Source: Planctomycetota bacterium (GTDB lineage Bacteria > Planctomycetota > UBA1135 > GCA-002686595). From it: a stretch of 64,000 nucleotides of DNA. Positions 1-8,881 of the stretch are shown piece by piece. The stretch's first letter is position 1. Each line of letters begins with the position of its first letter. The notes beneath the pieces were generated by a model, which was not told where the DNA came from, did no database searches, and was given only the letters and a program-made list of their open reading frames with translations. The translations under genes were made by a program, and so were the position numbers. The stretch spans positions 16,836 through 80,835 of the forward strand of contig DUDB01000032.1 of the NCBI GenBank assembly GCA_012959525.1. The letters run 5' to 3'.

Positions 1-1197
1 ATCCTGACCGCCAAGGCTTTGGCCGTTCCCCTGGAAGGAACCCAGGCTATCGACGACGCGATCATCCTCGTGCGGGAAGGGAGGATCGAGCACGTGGGGC
101 CTCAGGCCGACACGCTCGTCCCCCCCGGCTATGAAGTTCTGGACGTGGGCGCACGCTGGGTGGCTCCGGGGATCATCGACCTCCACTGCCACGTTGCATC
201 CAGCTCGTTCTTTGTGAACGACCTGAATGACACGGTCTACCTGACCAACCCTGGGCTTCGATCGTCCACTTCGGTGGTTCCCGGCAACGAGCACCTCGCC
301 GTGGGTTTGGCCGCCGGGGTTACAAGCGTCCTCTATATCCCTGGATCAGGGAGCAACGTTGGCGGGCAGGGTGTACTGCTGAAGACGGGCTTTTCCACTT
401 ACGAGCAGATGGAGATCCGCAATCCCGGATCACTGAAACTAGCCCAGGCGGGGAACCCGGAGAGTTGGACAGTGGGCGTCGGCCGGGCCTTCATGAACTA
501 CAACACCCGCAGCACTTTCCGTCGCGGCATGGCCTACGCTCGCCAGCGCAGTGCGGGGGGGGGCACGGATCGCGCCAAGGACGTCCAGTGGGAGGTCTTC
601 AGCGCTCTGCTCGACCGCACAACCCAGGTTTCCACCCACACGCAGATCTACCAGGTTGTCTTGATGACGATCACCATGATCCGTGAGGAGTTTGGCATCG
701 ACGTCTACATCGACCACGGCTCTTTCGACGGCTACAAGGCTGCTGGTCGTGCACAAGCGAAGGGCGTTCCTGCAATCCTGGGCCCGCGGGGTATCGTGCC
801 ACACACCTGGGTTGAGTACCGGGAAAACATGATGGTGGAGAACGACACCGACGGTGCGATTCTGGGTATGGCCGCCGAGTATCAAAGAGCAGGACATCAG
901 ATGATCGGCTTCAACACAGACTCCCCGGTCGTGCCAGAGCAGGAGCTCCCGCTGCAAGCGGCCATGGCCGTGCGCTACGGTTTTGACACGTCACGTACTC
1001 AGCACGTACGCGGCCTGACCATTGTCCCGGCCGTGGCAGCTGGGATCGATGATCGGGTGGGAAGCATTGAGGTGGGCAAGGATGCGGACCTGATTATCAC
1101 CAGCGGTGATCCGGCAGATCCGCGCACCACGGTTTCCCTTGTCCTGATCGAGGGGCAACGGGTGTACGACATTGAACAGGAGACACGTCGATGGTGA
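1..1197 (+). CDS. Amidohydrolase family protein (first of six paralogs), 5' end outside window
   Basis: This is a metal-dependent amidohydrolase related to imidazolonepropionase and aryldialkylphosphatase-type hydrolases; the substrate is unknown. The reading frame is open from base 1 and 398 residues are visible. Full-length paralogs next door have 416-434, so only the signal peptide and a few residues are missing. A TTG at base 19 is in frame but is not a convincing start. Visible family features are DLHCH at about bases 178-192 (HxH metal ligands), STHTQ near 632 (His), IDHGSFDG near 708 (His) and the NTDSPVV metal Asp loop near 913. The C-terminal beta-sandwich carries VGSIEVGKDADLI, typical of the composite domain. 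It ends in TRRW, as do the next paralogs (RRW or RRF). The stop overlaps the next ATG by 7 bases, so translation is probably coupled. Confidence 0.9.
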   Translation: MLTAKALAVPLEGTQAIDDAIILVREGRIEHVGPQADTLVPPGYEVLDVGARWVAPGIIDLHCHVASSSFFVNDLNDTVYLTNPGLRSSTSVVPGNEHLAVGLAAGVTSVLYIPGSGSNVGGQGVLLKTGFSTYEQMEIRNPGSLKLAQAGNPESWTVGVGRAFMNYNTRSTFRRGMAYARQRSAGGGTDRAKDVQWEVFSALLDRTTQVSTHTQIYQVVLMTITMIREEFGIDVYIDHGSFDGYKAAGRAQAKGVPAILGPRGIVPHTWVEYRENMMVENDTDGAILGMAAEYQRAGHQMIGFNTDSPVVPEQELPLQAAMAVRYGFDTSRTQHVRGLTIVPAVAAGIDDRVGSIEVGKDADLIITSGDPADPRTTVSLVLIEGQRVYDIEQETRRW

Positions 1198-2495
1198 GTT
1201 CTTCCCGTATTTTGGCCGTTGCGACCTTTGTTGCGGCCCTGACTGTTGCCTCGGCGCCTGCCCTGGAAACTCCAGGAGAGCAGGGTCTCGTGCTGCTCGC
1301 CCGTAAGGTGGTCACGGGCTCATTTGAAGGTGACGGCGTCATCAACAATGGTGCCGTGGTCATCCGCGGCGGCCTGATCGAAGCTGTGGGTCCCCGGACC
1401 GACGTAGCCATACCCGAGGGCTATCGCGTTGAAGATCTGGGAGATCTGTGGATCACGCCCGGGATGATCGACCTGCACTGTCACGTGGCGATGGGTATGC
1501 AGGATCTGTCGGAGTCGGCTTACCTCACAAATCCCGGCATGCGCGCCTCTGTCGGGATTATTCCAGGCAATACAAACCTGCTCAATGCTGTGGCGGGAGG
1601 CGTCACCTCGGTGCTTCACATTCCCGGTTCGGCCACGAACATGGGAGGCCAAGGTGTTTTGTTGCGAACAGCACCCCGCGCATTCGAGGACGCGCTGATA
1701 AGAGATCCTGGTTCCTTGAAGTTGGCCCAAGCAGGTAACCCCGAGCGACGGGCCCCGTGGAACCCGCGCCGCTCGTTCATGAACTACAACACGCGCAGCA
1801 CCTTCCGGCGCGGGGTGGCGTATGCCAAGCGTTGGGCGGAGTTCGAGGCGGGTACCGGTGAGAAACCAGATCGTGACCTGCAGTTCGACATCTTCCGCAG
1901 CTTGTACAAGGGGGAGGCCCAGGTCTCGACCCACACCCAGATCTACCAGGTTGTATTGATGACCCTGACCATGGTGGCGGAGAACTTCAAACTGCCGGTC
2001 TACATCGATCACGGCACCTTTGATGGTTGGCGCGCGGCGGCCAAGGCCCAGGAACTTGGGGTGGCCGCTATCCTCGGTCCTCGTGGAATCACTAATGGCA
2101 TGAACTCCCCGGGGTTTGCCTCCTACGACCAGGATGGAGCCATTTTCGGAGTGGCGGCCCAATATCAGAAACTTGGGCACCAGCGGGTCGGGTTCAACAC
2201 CGACTGCGTAGGGCCACTGGGTCGCGGAATTGCCCAGGAGGAGCTCGGCTTGCAGGCCTCAATGGGTGTTCGTTATGGGTTCGACAACTCCGAGCCCTAT
2301 GGCGTGCGCGGTGTGACCTCGGTTCCCGCTGAAGCCGCGGGCCTGGACGATCGTCTTGGGCGAGTGCTCCCGGGACTCGAAGCCGATCTCGTCATTTCCA
2401 CGGGCGACCCTACGGATCCGCGCTGCTCTGTGGAGCGCGTCTATCAAGCCGGACGCTTGGTCTACAACACGGCTACCCAAACGCGGCGTTTCTAG
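1191..2495 (+). CDS. Secreted amidohydrolase, paralog 2
   Basis: 434-residue amidohydrolase with an N-terminal hydrophobic signal peptide (about residues 1-24), so it is probably periplasmic. Metal ligands visible: His96 and His98 in DLHCH, the later STHTQ and IDHGTFDG histidines, and the NTDCV Asp loop. Substrate not deducible; the family cleaves C-N or P-O bonds in cyclic amides, peptides and esters. The ATG at 1191 overlaps the upstream stop by 7 bases. A central block (about residues 178-268, starting GSLKLAQAGNPE) is almost identical to the next paralog in protein and very similar in DNA, which suggests recent duplication or gene conversion. The NTD loop carries a four-residue insertion compared with paralogs 1, 3 and 4. 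Ends in TRRF. Confidence 0.92.
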   Translation: MVSSSRILAVATFVAALTVASAPALETPGEQGLVLLARKVVTGSFEGDGVINNGAVVIRGGLIEAVGPRTDVAIPEGYRVEDLGDLWITPGMIDLHCHVAMGMQDLSESAYLTNPGMRASVGIIPGNTNLLNAVAGGVTSVLHIPGSATNMGGQGVLLRTAPRAFEDALIRDPGSLKLAQAGNPERRAPWNPRRSFMNYNTRSTFRRGVAYAKRWAEFEAGTGEKPDRDLQFDIFRSLYKGEAQVSTHTQIYQVVLMTLTMVAENFKLPVYIDHGTFDGWRAAAKAQELGVAAILGPRGITNGMNSPGFASYDQDGAIFGVAAQYQKLGHQRVGFNTDCVGPLGRGIAQEELGLQASMGVRYGFDNSEPYGVRGVTSVPAEAAGLDDRLGRVLPGLEADLVISTGDPTDPRCSVERVYQAGRLVYNTATQTRRF

Positions 2496-2499
2496 AACC

Positions 2500-3774
2500 A
2501 TGACCTTGTCCAGTACACGCACTCTGGTCTGCTTGGCCCTCTGCCTCTTGGGGCTGGGGAGTTTGTCCTCCGCCCATGACGTAAAGAAGGGTCGGGCCAT
2601 TCTCGCGCGCAAGATTCTGATTGCCGCGCGGCCGGGGCCATCCGTCCTCGACAACGGTGTGATCTTGATCTCTGGCGATCGCATCGAGGCCGTCGGGCCT
2701 CGCAGCGAAATCGAAATCCCCGAGGGCTACGAGGTGTTGGACGTGGGTGACCACTGGGTCTGCCCGGGGTTCCTGGACCTCCACAACCACACCGCCTCGG
2801 ATTTGGTCAGCCTCAATGACACGGTCTACCTGACCAACCCCGGCCTGCGGGCCATCGCGGGAGCCCTTCCCGACAACCCGGGCATGCGGGTGGCGCTGGC
2901 CGCGGGCGTGACTTCGGTCCTGACCATTCCAGGCTCCGGCTCCAACATGGGCGGGCAGGGCGTCTTGCAACGAACGGGCTTCCGTGGTTTTGAGGCCAAC
3001 CTGATCCGCAACCCCGGCTCGTTGAAGCTGGCTCAAGCCGGCAACCCCGAGCGTAGCCAGCCCTGGAGTCCGCGCCGCTCCTTCATGAACTACAACACGC
3101 GCAGCACCTTTCGGCGCGGTGTGGCCTATGCCAAGCGTTGGTCGGCTTTTGAAGCGGGCACGGGTGAGAAGCCTGAGCGCGACCTGCAGTTCGACATCTT
3201 CCGTAGCCTGTACAAGGGCGAGGCGCAGGTCTCCACCCACACGCAGATCTATCAGGTCGTTCTGATGACGGTGACCATGGTGGCCATCGAATTCGGCTTG
3301 CCCGTGTTCATCGACCACGGAACCTTCGATGGCTACCGCGCCGCGCCCCAGGCCCAGGCTGCGGGTGTCAACGCCATCCTCGGCCCGCGGGCCATCCAGG
3401 CACCCAGGCCCGGTTCCCTGGACACCGACGGCGCAATACTGGGGGTGGCTGCCAGCTATCAGGAGCGCGGACACACCACCATTGGCTTCAATACCGACGC
3501 GCCGGTCATCCCCGAGGAGGAGTTGCCCCTTCAGGCGGCCATGGGAGTGCGCTATGGGTTCGACAACTCCAATATGGACGCACTCCGGGGCCTGACCATC
3601 GTCCCCGCCATGACCGTTGGGTTGGACGCCGACCAGGGCAGCGTCGAGGTTGGAAAGTACGCGGACCTGATCGTGACAACGGGGGACCCCATCGACCCGC
3701 GCAGCTCGGTGGAGTGGGTCATCCAACATGGGCAAACGGTGTACAGCACCTCTAAGGAGCGCCGCAGGTGGTAG
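2500..3774 (+). CDS. Secreted amidohydrolase, paralog 3
   Basis: 424 residues when started at ATG 2500, five bases after the preceding stop. A longer in-frame reading from 2356 would overlap the upstream gene by 140 bases. The 2500 start also gives a proper signal peptide (LVCLALCLLGLG, cleavage around residue 25). Metal ligands: His95 and His97 in DLHNH, STHTQ, IDHGTFDG and NTDAPV. The C-terminal composite domain has VGSVEVGKYADLI-like spacing and ends in RRRW. Best match within the window is paralog 2. The next gene starts inside the last codons, so the block reads as one translationally coupled operon. Substrate unknown. Confidence 0.92.
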   Translation: MTLSSTRTLVCLALCLLGLGSLSSAHDVKKGRAILARKILIAARPGPSVLDNGVILISGDRIEAVGPRSEIEIPEGYEVLDVGDHWVCPGFLDLHNHTASDLVSLNDTVYLTNPGLRAIAGALPDNPGMRVALAAGVTSVLTIPGSGSNMGGQGVLQRTGFRGFEANLIRNPGSLKLAQAGNPERSQPWSPRRSFMNYNTRSTFRRGVAYAKRWSAFEAGTGEKPERDLQFDIFRSLYKGEAQVSTHTQIYQVVLMTVTMVAIEFGLPVFIDHGTFDGYRAAPQAQAAGVNAILGPRAIQAPRPGSLDTDGAILGVAASYQERGHTTIGFNTDAPVIPEEELPLQAAMGVRYGFDNSNMDALRGLTIVPAMTVGLDADQGSVEVGKYADLIVTTGDPIDPRSSVEWVIQHGQTVYSTSKERRRW

Positions 3775-5018
3775 CTTTCGTCGCTGCATCCATGCTGGCC
3801 ATTGTGGTCGGCACCCAGGAACCCGGTACACCGGGCGGTGGAGGTCTCGCTCTCTTGGCCACAAAGGCCCTGGTGGCGGAGCTGGACGGGCGGCAAGTCG
3901 TCGACCAGGCGGTGGTCCTGGTGGCGGATGGTGAGATCGAAGCCGTCGGGCCCCGATCGGAGCTGGAGATACCCGAGGGCTACGTCGTGCGCGATCTTGG
4001 CCCCTACTGGATCATGCCCGGTCTGGTGGATCTGCACACCCACGTCAGCGGGTCCGGCATCAACGACACGGTCTACCAGATCAACTCCGGCCTGCGCGTG
4101 GCACCGACCACCCAACCCGGCAACCCGAATCTCGAACGGGCCCTTGCCGCCGGGGTGACCACGGTCCTCTACATCCCGGGATCGGGCTCGAACATGGGGG
4201 GGCAGGGAATACTGATGAAGACGGGGTTCAAGGAGTACGAGCGCGCGCTTGTACGCGATCCTGGATCGCTCAAGATCGCCCAGGGGGACAATCCCACCCG
4301 CTGGGGCTACGGCATGGGCCGCCTGCTCATGAACCACCACCTGCGCAAGGTGATCGAGCAGGGGCTTGCCTACGCCCGGGCCTGGGATGCGTTCGAGGCG
4401 GGCACGGGCCAAGAGCCCGAGCGCGAGCTGCGTCTCGACATCTTCCGAGACCTGGCAGCCCACCGCACCCAGGTCTCCACCCACACCCAGTACTTCCAAC
4501 TGGTGATGATGAGCATTCTGATGCTGGCCCGGGACTACGAATTGGACGTCTACATCGACCACGGCTCCTTCGACAGCTACCTCAACACCGACATCGCCTT
4601 GGAGAACAACGTGGCCGCCATCCTTGGCCCGCGCGAGGTGATGTGGCCGAACCCGCCCCGCTATCGAACCGATGGTCAGGTGCACGGCAGCGCCTGGGGT
4701 TTCCAACAGCAGGGGCATACCATGATCGGCTTCAACACCGACGCGCCGGTGGTGCCTCTTGAAGAGCTGCCCCTGCAGGCCGCCATGGGCACTCGGTACG
4801 GCATGGACAACACGACCATGCAGGCGGTGCGCGGCCTCACCATCGTGCCTGCGACAGTGGCAGGTATCGACCATCGGGTCGGAAGCCTAGAGCGGGGCAA
4901 GGACGCCGATTTGGTGGTTCTCAGTGGCGACCCCGCCGACCCGCGCACCTCCATTGAACAGGTCTACCTAGAAGGCGAGAGCGTCTACGACACGGCACAG
5001 GACCGTCGTCGCTGGTAG
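3768..5018 (+). CDS. Secreted amidohydrolase, paralog 4
   Basis: 416 residues from GTG 3768, which overlaps the preceding TAG stop by 7 bases. A short hydrophobic N-terminus (AFVAASMLAIVVG) is a probable signal peptide. Ligands: His90 and His92 in DLHTH, STHTQ, IDHGSFDS, and NTDAPVV before the C-terminal barrel helix. More divergent than paralogs 2 and 3: MNHHLRKV replaces the MNYNTRSTF segment after the glycine-rich GSGSNMGGQG loop. Ends DRRRW. The loop and C-terminal RR(W/F) are shared by paralogs 1-4 but absent from the two downstream degenerate paralogs, so 1-4 form the catalytic subset. Confidence 0.92.
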   Translation: MVAFVAASMLAIVVGTQEPGTPGGGGLALLATKALVAELDGRQVVDQAVVLVADGEIEAVGPRSELEIPEGYVVRDLGPYWIMPGLVDLHTHVSGSGINDTVYQINSGLRVAPTTQPGNPNLERALAAGVTTVLYIPGSGSNMGGQGILMKTGFKEYERALVRDPGSLKIAQGDNPTRWGYGMGRLLMNHHLRKVIEQGLAYARAWDAFEAGTGQEPERELRLDIFRDLAAHRTQVSTHTQYFQLVMMSILMLARDYELDVYIDHGSFDSYLNTDIALENNVAAILGPREVMWPNPPRYRTDGQVHGSAWGFQQQGHTMIGFNTDAPVVPLEELPLQAAMGTRYGMDNTTMQAVRGLTIVPATVAGIDHRVGSLERGKDADLVVLSGDPADPRTSIEQVYLEGESVYDTAQDRRRW

Positions 5019-5064
5019 ATCAAGCAAGTATTCCTCGACAAGAAACTCACTTCCTCCAATCACG

Positions 5065-6297
5065 ATGCTCATTCCCCTGCTCCTTGCCTGGACGCCGAAC
5101 CCTGCTCTCCAAGCGGCTCCCGACCTACCCGACCTGTACGCCCTGAAGGCCTCCGTCTTGGAGACGGGCACCGGTGAGGTGATCGAACACGCCGTGCTCC
5201 TAGTGGAGGGAGGCAAGGTCATCACAGTCGGTGAGGACTTGGTGGTGGAGCGAGGGATTCCGGTATACGAGTTGGAACCGAACCAGGTCGTCATGCCCGG
5301 TCTGGTGAATGCCTACACACGGGTGGGGGTTACAGGGTCTGGACCGAGCGGGGTGCAGCCCTGGATGCGTGCTTCGGACGAGTTGTATCCGGCGGCAGGC
5401 GATTACGCCAAGGCGCGCGAAGCGGGAGTGACCACACTGGGACACTACCCTTCCGGCAATGGTATTCCCGGTCGCTCGGTCGTGGTCAGGCCCATGGGGG
5501 CAAGCGCCGATGCCATGACACTCAAGGACGATGCCTACCTGAAGGTCATCATGTCCTCGAGCAAGTCGGCCAAGTCCTCATTGTCCGGCGGCTTCAAGGA
5601 CGCCGATTCCTGGATCGCAAAGGAAGCCAAGAACAAGGAGAAGTGGGACAAGGCCAAAGAGAAGTTCGACAAAGAGGACGACGAGGAGAAAAAGAAGAAG
5701 CTCGACCCGGGCCCATACAAGCCCATCAAGGAAGACCCGAAGGCGACCTCCTTCATGGAGCTCCGCGACGGGTCCTTGAAGGCTCTCATCTCCGTGCGCA
5801 CGGCCGGCGACTACCTGCACCTCATCGATGCTATCGGGGAGGAGAAATTCTCCTGGGACTTGCGAGTGGTCATGACTCGCGACATGAACATCTACCACGT
5901 TATCGAGAAGGTGGCTGAGAGCGGCCGGCGCGTTGTGCTGGAGCCCGAAATCTCGCTGCACCCGGGTACCATGCGGCAGCGCAATCTGCCTGCGGAGTTC
6001 GCCCGTGCGGGAACGCCTCTCGTCTTGGTGCCCCGCAACGACTCCATCTCCGGTTTCGAGGCTTGGCGTCGCCACGTGGGCGAGATTGTTGCCTCGGGTT
6101 TGGACCGCTCGATTGCAGTGCGCGCCATCACCCTAGAGCCCGCAGCACTGTTGGGAGTGGGAGACCGGGTGGGCAGTCTGGAGGCAGGTAAGGACGCCAA
6201 CATATTGATCTTGAGTGGAGATCCACTCGAACCTGGGACTCAAGTAGACGCCGTGATCCTGGAAGGCGCGCTCGTTAGCGGAGAGATGAATCTCTAA
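5065..6297 (+). CDS. Amidohydrolase-like protein without metal ligands (probable pseudoenzyme), paralog 5
   Basis: 410 residues with a short signal-like N-terminus. The fold signature is intact at both ends (MPGLV before the first barrel strand; VGSLEAGKDANILILSGDP in the C-terminal composite domain). The HxH of DLHTH is replaced by NAYTR (Tyr84 and Arg86), and no IDHG or NTD loop is recognisable, so hydrolysis by the usual binuclear mechanism is unlikely. A Lys/Glu/Asp-rich insert lies around residues 185-225 (bases 5620-5745). The gene follows paralog 4 after 46 bases and its TAA overlaps the ATG of paralog 6 by one base (TAATG), implying coupled synthesis. It could be a structural or regulatory partner of the catalytic paralogs; this is inference. 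Confidence 0.85.
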   Translation: MLIPLLLAWTPNPALQAAPDLPDLYALKASVLETGTGEVIEHAVLLVEGGKVITVGEDLVVERGIPVYELEPNQVVMPGLVNAYTRVGVTGSGPSGVQPWMRASDELYPAAGDYAKAREAGVTTLGHYPSGNGIPGRSVVVRPMGASADAMTLKDDAYLKVIMSSSKSAKSSLSGGFKDADSWIAKEAKNKEKWDKAKEKFDKEDDEEKKKKLDPGPYKPIKEDPKATSFMELRDGSLKALISVRTAGDYLHLIDAIGEEKFSWDLRVVMTRDMNIYHVIEKVAESGRRVVLEPEISLHPGTMRQRNLPAEFARAGTPLVLVPRNDSISGFEAWRRHVGEIVASGLDRSIAVRAITLEPAALLGVGDRVGSLEAGKDANILILSGDPLEPGTQVDAVILEGALVSGEMNL

Positions 6298-7673
6298 TGC
6301 ACATCAAAACCAACAAGAAGACAGGCAGCTTGAATGCCGCCGCGCTATTCCTACCTCTTGCCATGGGGCTTGTCGCACCGACTACTGCACAGGAGGACGA
6401 AGAGCCTGCCGACGAGTGGTTTGTTCTCCAGGGCGGCGACGTCCATACCGGCACGGGTGCGGTGCTGCGGGGGGCTTCTGTGCTCTCCAAGAACGGGAAG
6501 ATCGACGAGATCGGATATGACCTCTATATACCCGAAGAAGCCGAGATCCTGGACGTAGCGGGCTACCGCGTCTACCCGGGCCTCGTGGCGATCGAGTCCA
6601 GGGGCTTGTTCGGCGGCTCGTCCGATCTCGCCAACAGCGTGGATCCATTCAGCAAGAACATGGTCCTGGCCCTGTCGGCTGGCGTCACGACCGCACGCAA
6701 CGGCTCCGAAGTGGCCAAGTTGCGCGCGGGTCACATTGATGGCCTCGTACTAACCTCTGGCGTCCTGCCCGGTCTCTCCTACAGCAAGTCCAACCCATCC
6801 GGGAAACGAACGCTGCGCCAGAAATTCGAGGTTGCTGTTCAGTACCTTGAAGTCTACGCCCAGTGGGAGATAGACAAGAAGTCGGATAAGGAGCTCAAAG
6901 AGCCCTCCGACAAGGGCGTGGACAGCTCCATCCTGCGCTACCTCAGGGGTGAGGCCAGGCCGGTGTTTTCCGCTAGCACGCGAACGGATCTCTTGGAGAT
7001 CGCGCGCCTCGCCCAGAGGTTCGGCTTCCGTCCAATCATCAATGGTTGCCAGGAGGGATGGATCGTCGCCGACGAGCTCGGACGGGCCGGAGCCTCAGCC
7101 ATTATCACAGCTCGTGATCGCAGCACAAAAGGGGAGGAGCTCGTTCGCACGGGTGGATCGTCCATCGAGAACGCAGCGATCCTTCACCGAGCGGGCGTGT
7201 CCGTGACGATCATTCCCAGCTCTGCGGGCATCAGCCTGGGTGGGATCGTGGGCCGAGATCTGATGCACTTGACCATCGAGGCCGGCTTCGCGGTGCGTGG
7301 CGGTCTCTCCGAGAAAGCGGCGCTCGATGGAATCACCATTGAGCCTGCACGGCTTCTGGGCGTCGAGTCCCGCGTGGGGTCGATAGAGGTCGGCAAGGAT
7401 GCCGACATGATCGTCACCGATGGGGACATTCTGCACTACCAGACGTTTGTCCAGTGGGCCGTGGTTTCCGGTGAGGTGGTCTACGATAAGGAGGCCGAGC
7501 TCTTCTTCGCTCACATTCGACCTCGCCCGAAAAGCGCTCTATCCCCTGAGGAGCGGGTGGATGCCGGGGAGACCGAAGATGAGGAAATCGAGGAGGATTC
7601 CGACGATTCGGACTCATCCGATGAGGGTGGCGAGGAAGGCGACGATAAGGGTGACGGGACCTTCCGCCCTTGA
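6297..7673 (+). CDS. Amidohydrolase-like protein without metal ligands, acidic C-tail, paralog 6
   Basis: 458 residues; N-terminal n-region with Lys residues and a hydrophobic stretch (ALFLPLAMGLVAP) suggest export. The amidohydrolase frame is clear (VYPGLVAIESR where catalytic members have PGxxDxHxH; VGSIEVGKDADMIVTDGD near the end), but both HxH histidines are replaced by Glu100 and Arg102. The later metal histidines and Asp are also not evident. After the composite domain comes a tail of about 45 residues dominated by Asp, Glu and Ser (bases 7545-7670). Translationally coupled to paralog 5. It is last in the operon; a weak hairpin (AGAGG/CCTCT, 7678-7691) follows the stop. Loss of ligands in two adjacent, retained paralogs argues for a non-catalytic role. 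Confidence 0.85.
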   Translation: MHIKTNKKTGSLNAAALFLPLAMGLVAPTTAQEDEEPADEWFVLQGGDVHTGTGAVLRGASVLSKNGKIDEIGYDLYIPEEAEILDVAGYRVYPGLVAIESRGLFGGSSDLANSVDPFSKNMVLALSAGVTTARNGSEVAKLRAGHIDGLVLTSGVLPGLSYSKSNPSGKRTLRQKFEVAVQYLEVYAQWEIDKKSDKELKEPSDKGVDSSILRYLRGEARPVFSASTRTDLLEIARLAQRFGFRPIINGCQEGWIVADELGRAGASAIITARDRSTKGEELVRTGGSSIENAAILHRAGVSVTIIPSSAGISLGGIVGRDLMHLTIEAGFAVRGGLSEKAALDGITIEPARLLGVESRVGSIEVGKDADMIVTDGDILHYQTFVQWAVVSGEVVYDKEAELFFAHIRPRPKSALSPEERVDAGETEDEEIEEDSDDSDSSDEGGEEGDDKGDGTFRP

Positions 7674-7805
7674 TTCCAGAGGCCTACCTCTTCTGAACGC
7701 TCGCCGAAGGGCTAGACTGATCCATATCGGGCCTATCGAAGGTCCGCCTGCCACCCTCTACCTGGGACACCTCCTGCGGTCGTCCCGCGCTCACCATCAC
7801 CTAGT

Positions 7806-8873
7806 ATGAGCCTTCGACACCTGATGCGGGCCTTGGGCCCGGGTCGCAAAGACTCACGACACCTCACCCAAGATGAGGCCGCTCGCGCATTTGACGCCAT
7901 CCTCTCCGGAGACTCCAGCCCGGTTCTGATTGCCTCGTTCTTGACGAGCATGCGTTGGAAGGGCGTGACGGCAGCGGAGTTGACAGGATTCGCCCGAGCG
8001 GCTCGGAACAGGGCTACCATCCCGTGCCAAGGAGTGTCAGGCCTCGTCTGTGTCAGTCCACCTCAAGACGGCCATGACCAGGTCCCGCCGCTGGACCTGG
8101 CCGGATGCCTGATCGCGGCCGCCGCGGGAGCGCGGGTGCTGCTCATCACCGACAAAGGTGTTCCGCCACGGCGCGGACTGACAGCCGCTAACGTTCTGGA
8201 CTCCCTCGGCTTGTCTATGACGTGGGATCCCACCGAGGCAGAGGATTGGGTGGCGAAGGGCCGCTTCGCTGCACTATCCGCAACCGGCATCCTGCCACCC
8301 CTGGCTGGGCTGCGAGAGATTCGTGGCGAGATGGCCTTGCGAACGCCACTCTCCACCGTGGAGAAGCTCCTTGCCCCGGCCTCGGCGGCGGTGGTTCTTG
8401 CGGCTCAGGGCGGGCCGGTTCTCGGGGCAGCGGCCGAGGTTGTCCAGGGGCTGGGCCACCCGCGAGGCATTGTTGTTCAGGGGTTGGATGGTGGGGTTGT
8501 TCCCTCCGTGCGCCGCCGGTCACGGGGTCTGGAGATCAGCGAAGGCCATCTGGTGCCCGTGATCGTAGAGCCGGAGGACTTTGGAATGGAGTGTGCGGCT
8601 GAGCCCGAGCTGCCCATGTTTGGGCCGCCAGAGGATGGCAGGGGGACAGGAGACAACCCAGCTCTGGTGGATGCCTCTGGTGACATGACGCGCGCCATCT
8701 TGGATGGCGAGCCGGGCTGTGCTCGAAACGCGGCCCTTCTCAGCGCCTCCTTGATCCTCAAGGCTTCCGGGCGCTCCTTGACGCTTGCCGAGGGCGTGGA
8801 TGCAGCAGTCCGCGCCGTGGATGAGGGCCAGGCGAAGGCCCTGGTGGAGCACCTGCGCCAATTCGGGGCCTGA
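7806..8873 (+). CDS. TrpD2-like (anthranilate phosphoribosyltransferase-fold) protein
   Basis: 355 residues with the glycosyltransferase family 3 layout. There is a short helical N-domain (about 1-70, with DEAARAFDAILSG and ASFLTSMRWKG). A nucleoside-phosphorylase/TrpD alpha/beta domain follows, ending in NAALLSASLILKASGR and an EGVDAAVRAVDEGQA helix typical of TrpD C-termini. Key TrpD active-site motifs are missing: the PRPP-binding GTGGD region reads PPQDGHDQ, and KHGNR reads KGVPPR. It is therefore not an ordinary TrpD and fits the TrpD2/YbiB group, some members of which bind nucleic acid rather than make phosphoribosyl anthranilate. No other trp genes are nearby. It converges with the minus-strand gene 8 bases downstream. 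Confidence 0.75.
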   Translation: MSLRHLMRALGPGRKDSRHLTQDEAARAFDAILSGDSSPVLIASFLTSMRWKGVTAAELTGFARAARNRATIPCQGVSGLVCVSPPQDGHDQVPPLDLAGCLIAAAAGARVLLITDKGVPPRRGLTAANVLDSLGLSMTWDPTEAEDWVAKGRFAALSATGILPPLAGLREIRGEMALRTPLSTVEKLLAPASAAVVLAAQGGPVLGAAAEVVQGLGHPRGIVVQGLDGGVVPSVRRRSRGLEISEGHLVPVIVEPEDFGMECAAEPELPMFGPPEDGRGTGDNPALVDASGDMTRAILDGEPGCARNAALLSASLILKASGRSLTLAEGVDAAVRAVDEGQAKALVEHLRQFGA

Positions 8874-8881
8874 GCGCTCTC

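Noticed and set aside
2473..4874. Long minus-strand frames (463 and 440 codons) opposite amidohydrolases 3 and 4
   Set aside because: They are antisense to strongly supported genes, have no family similarity and repeat among paralogs simply because the sense genes are homologous.
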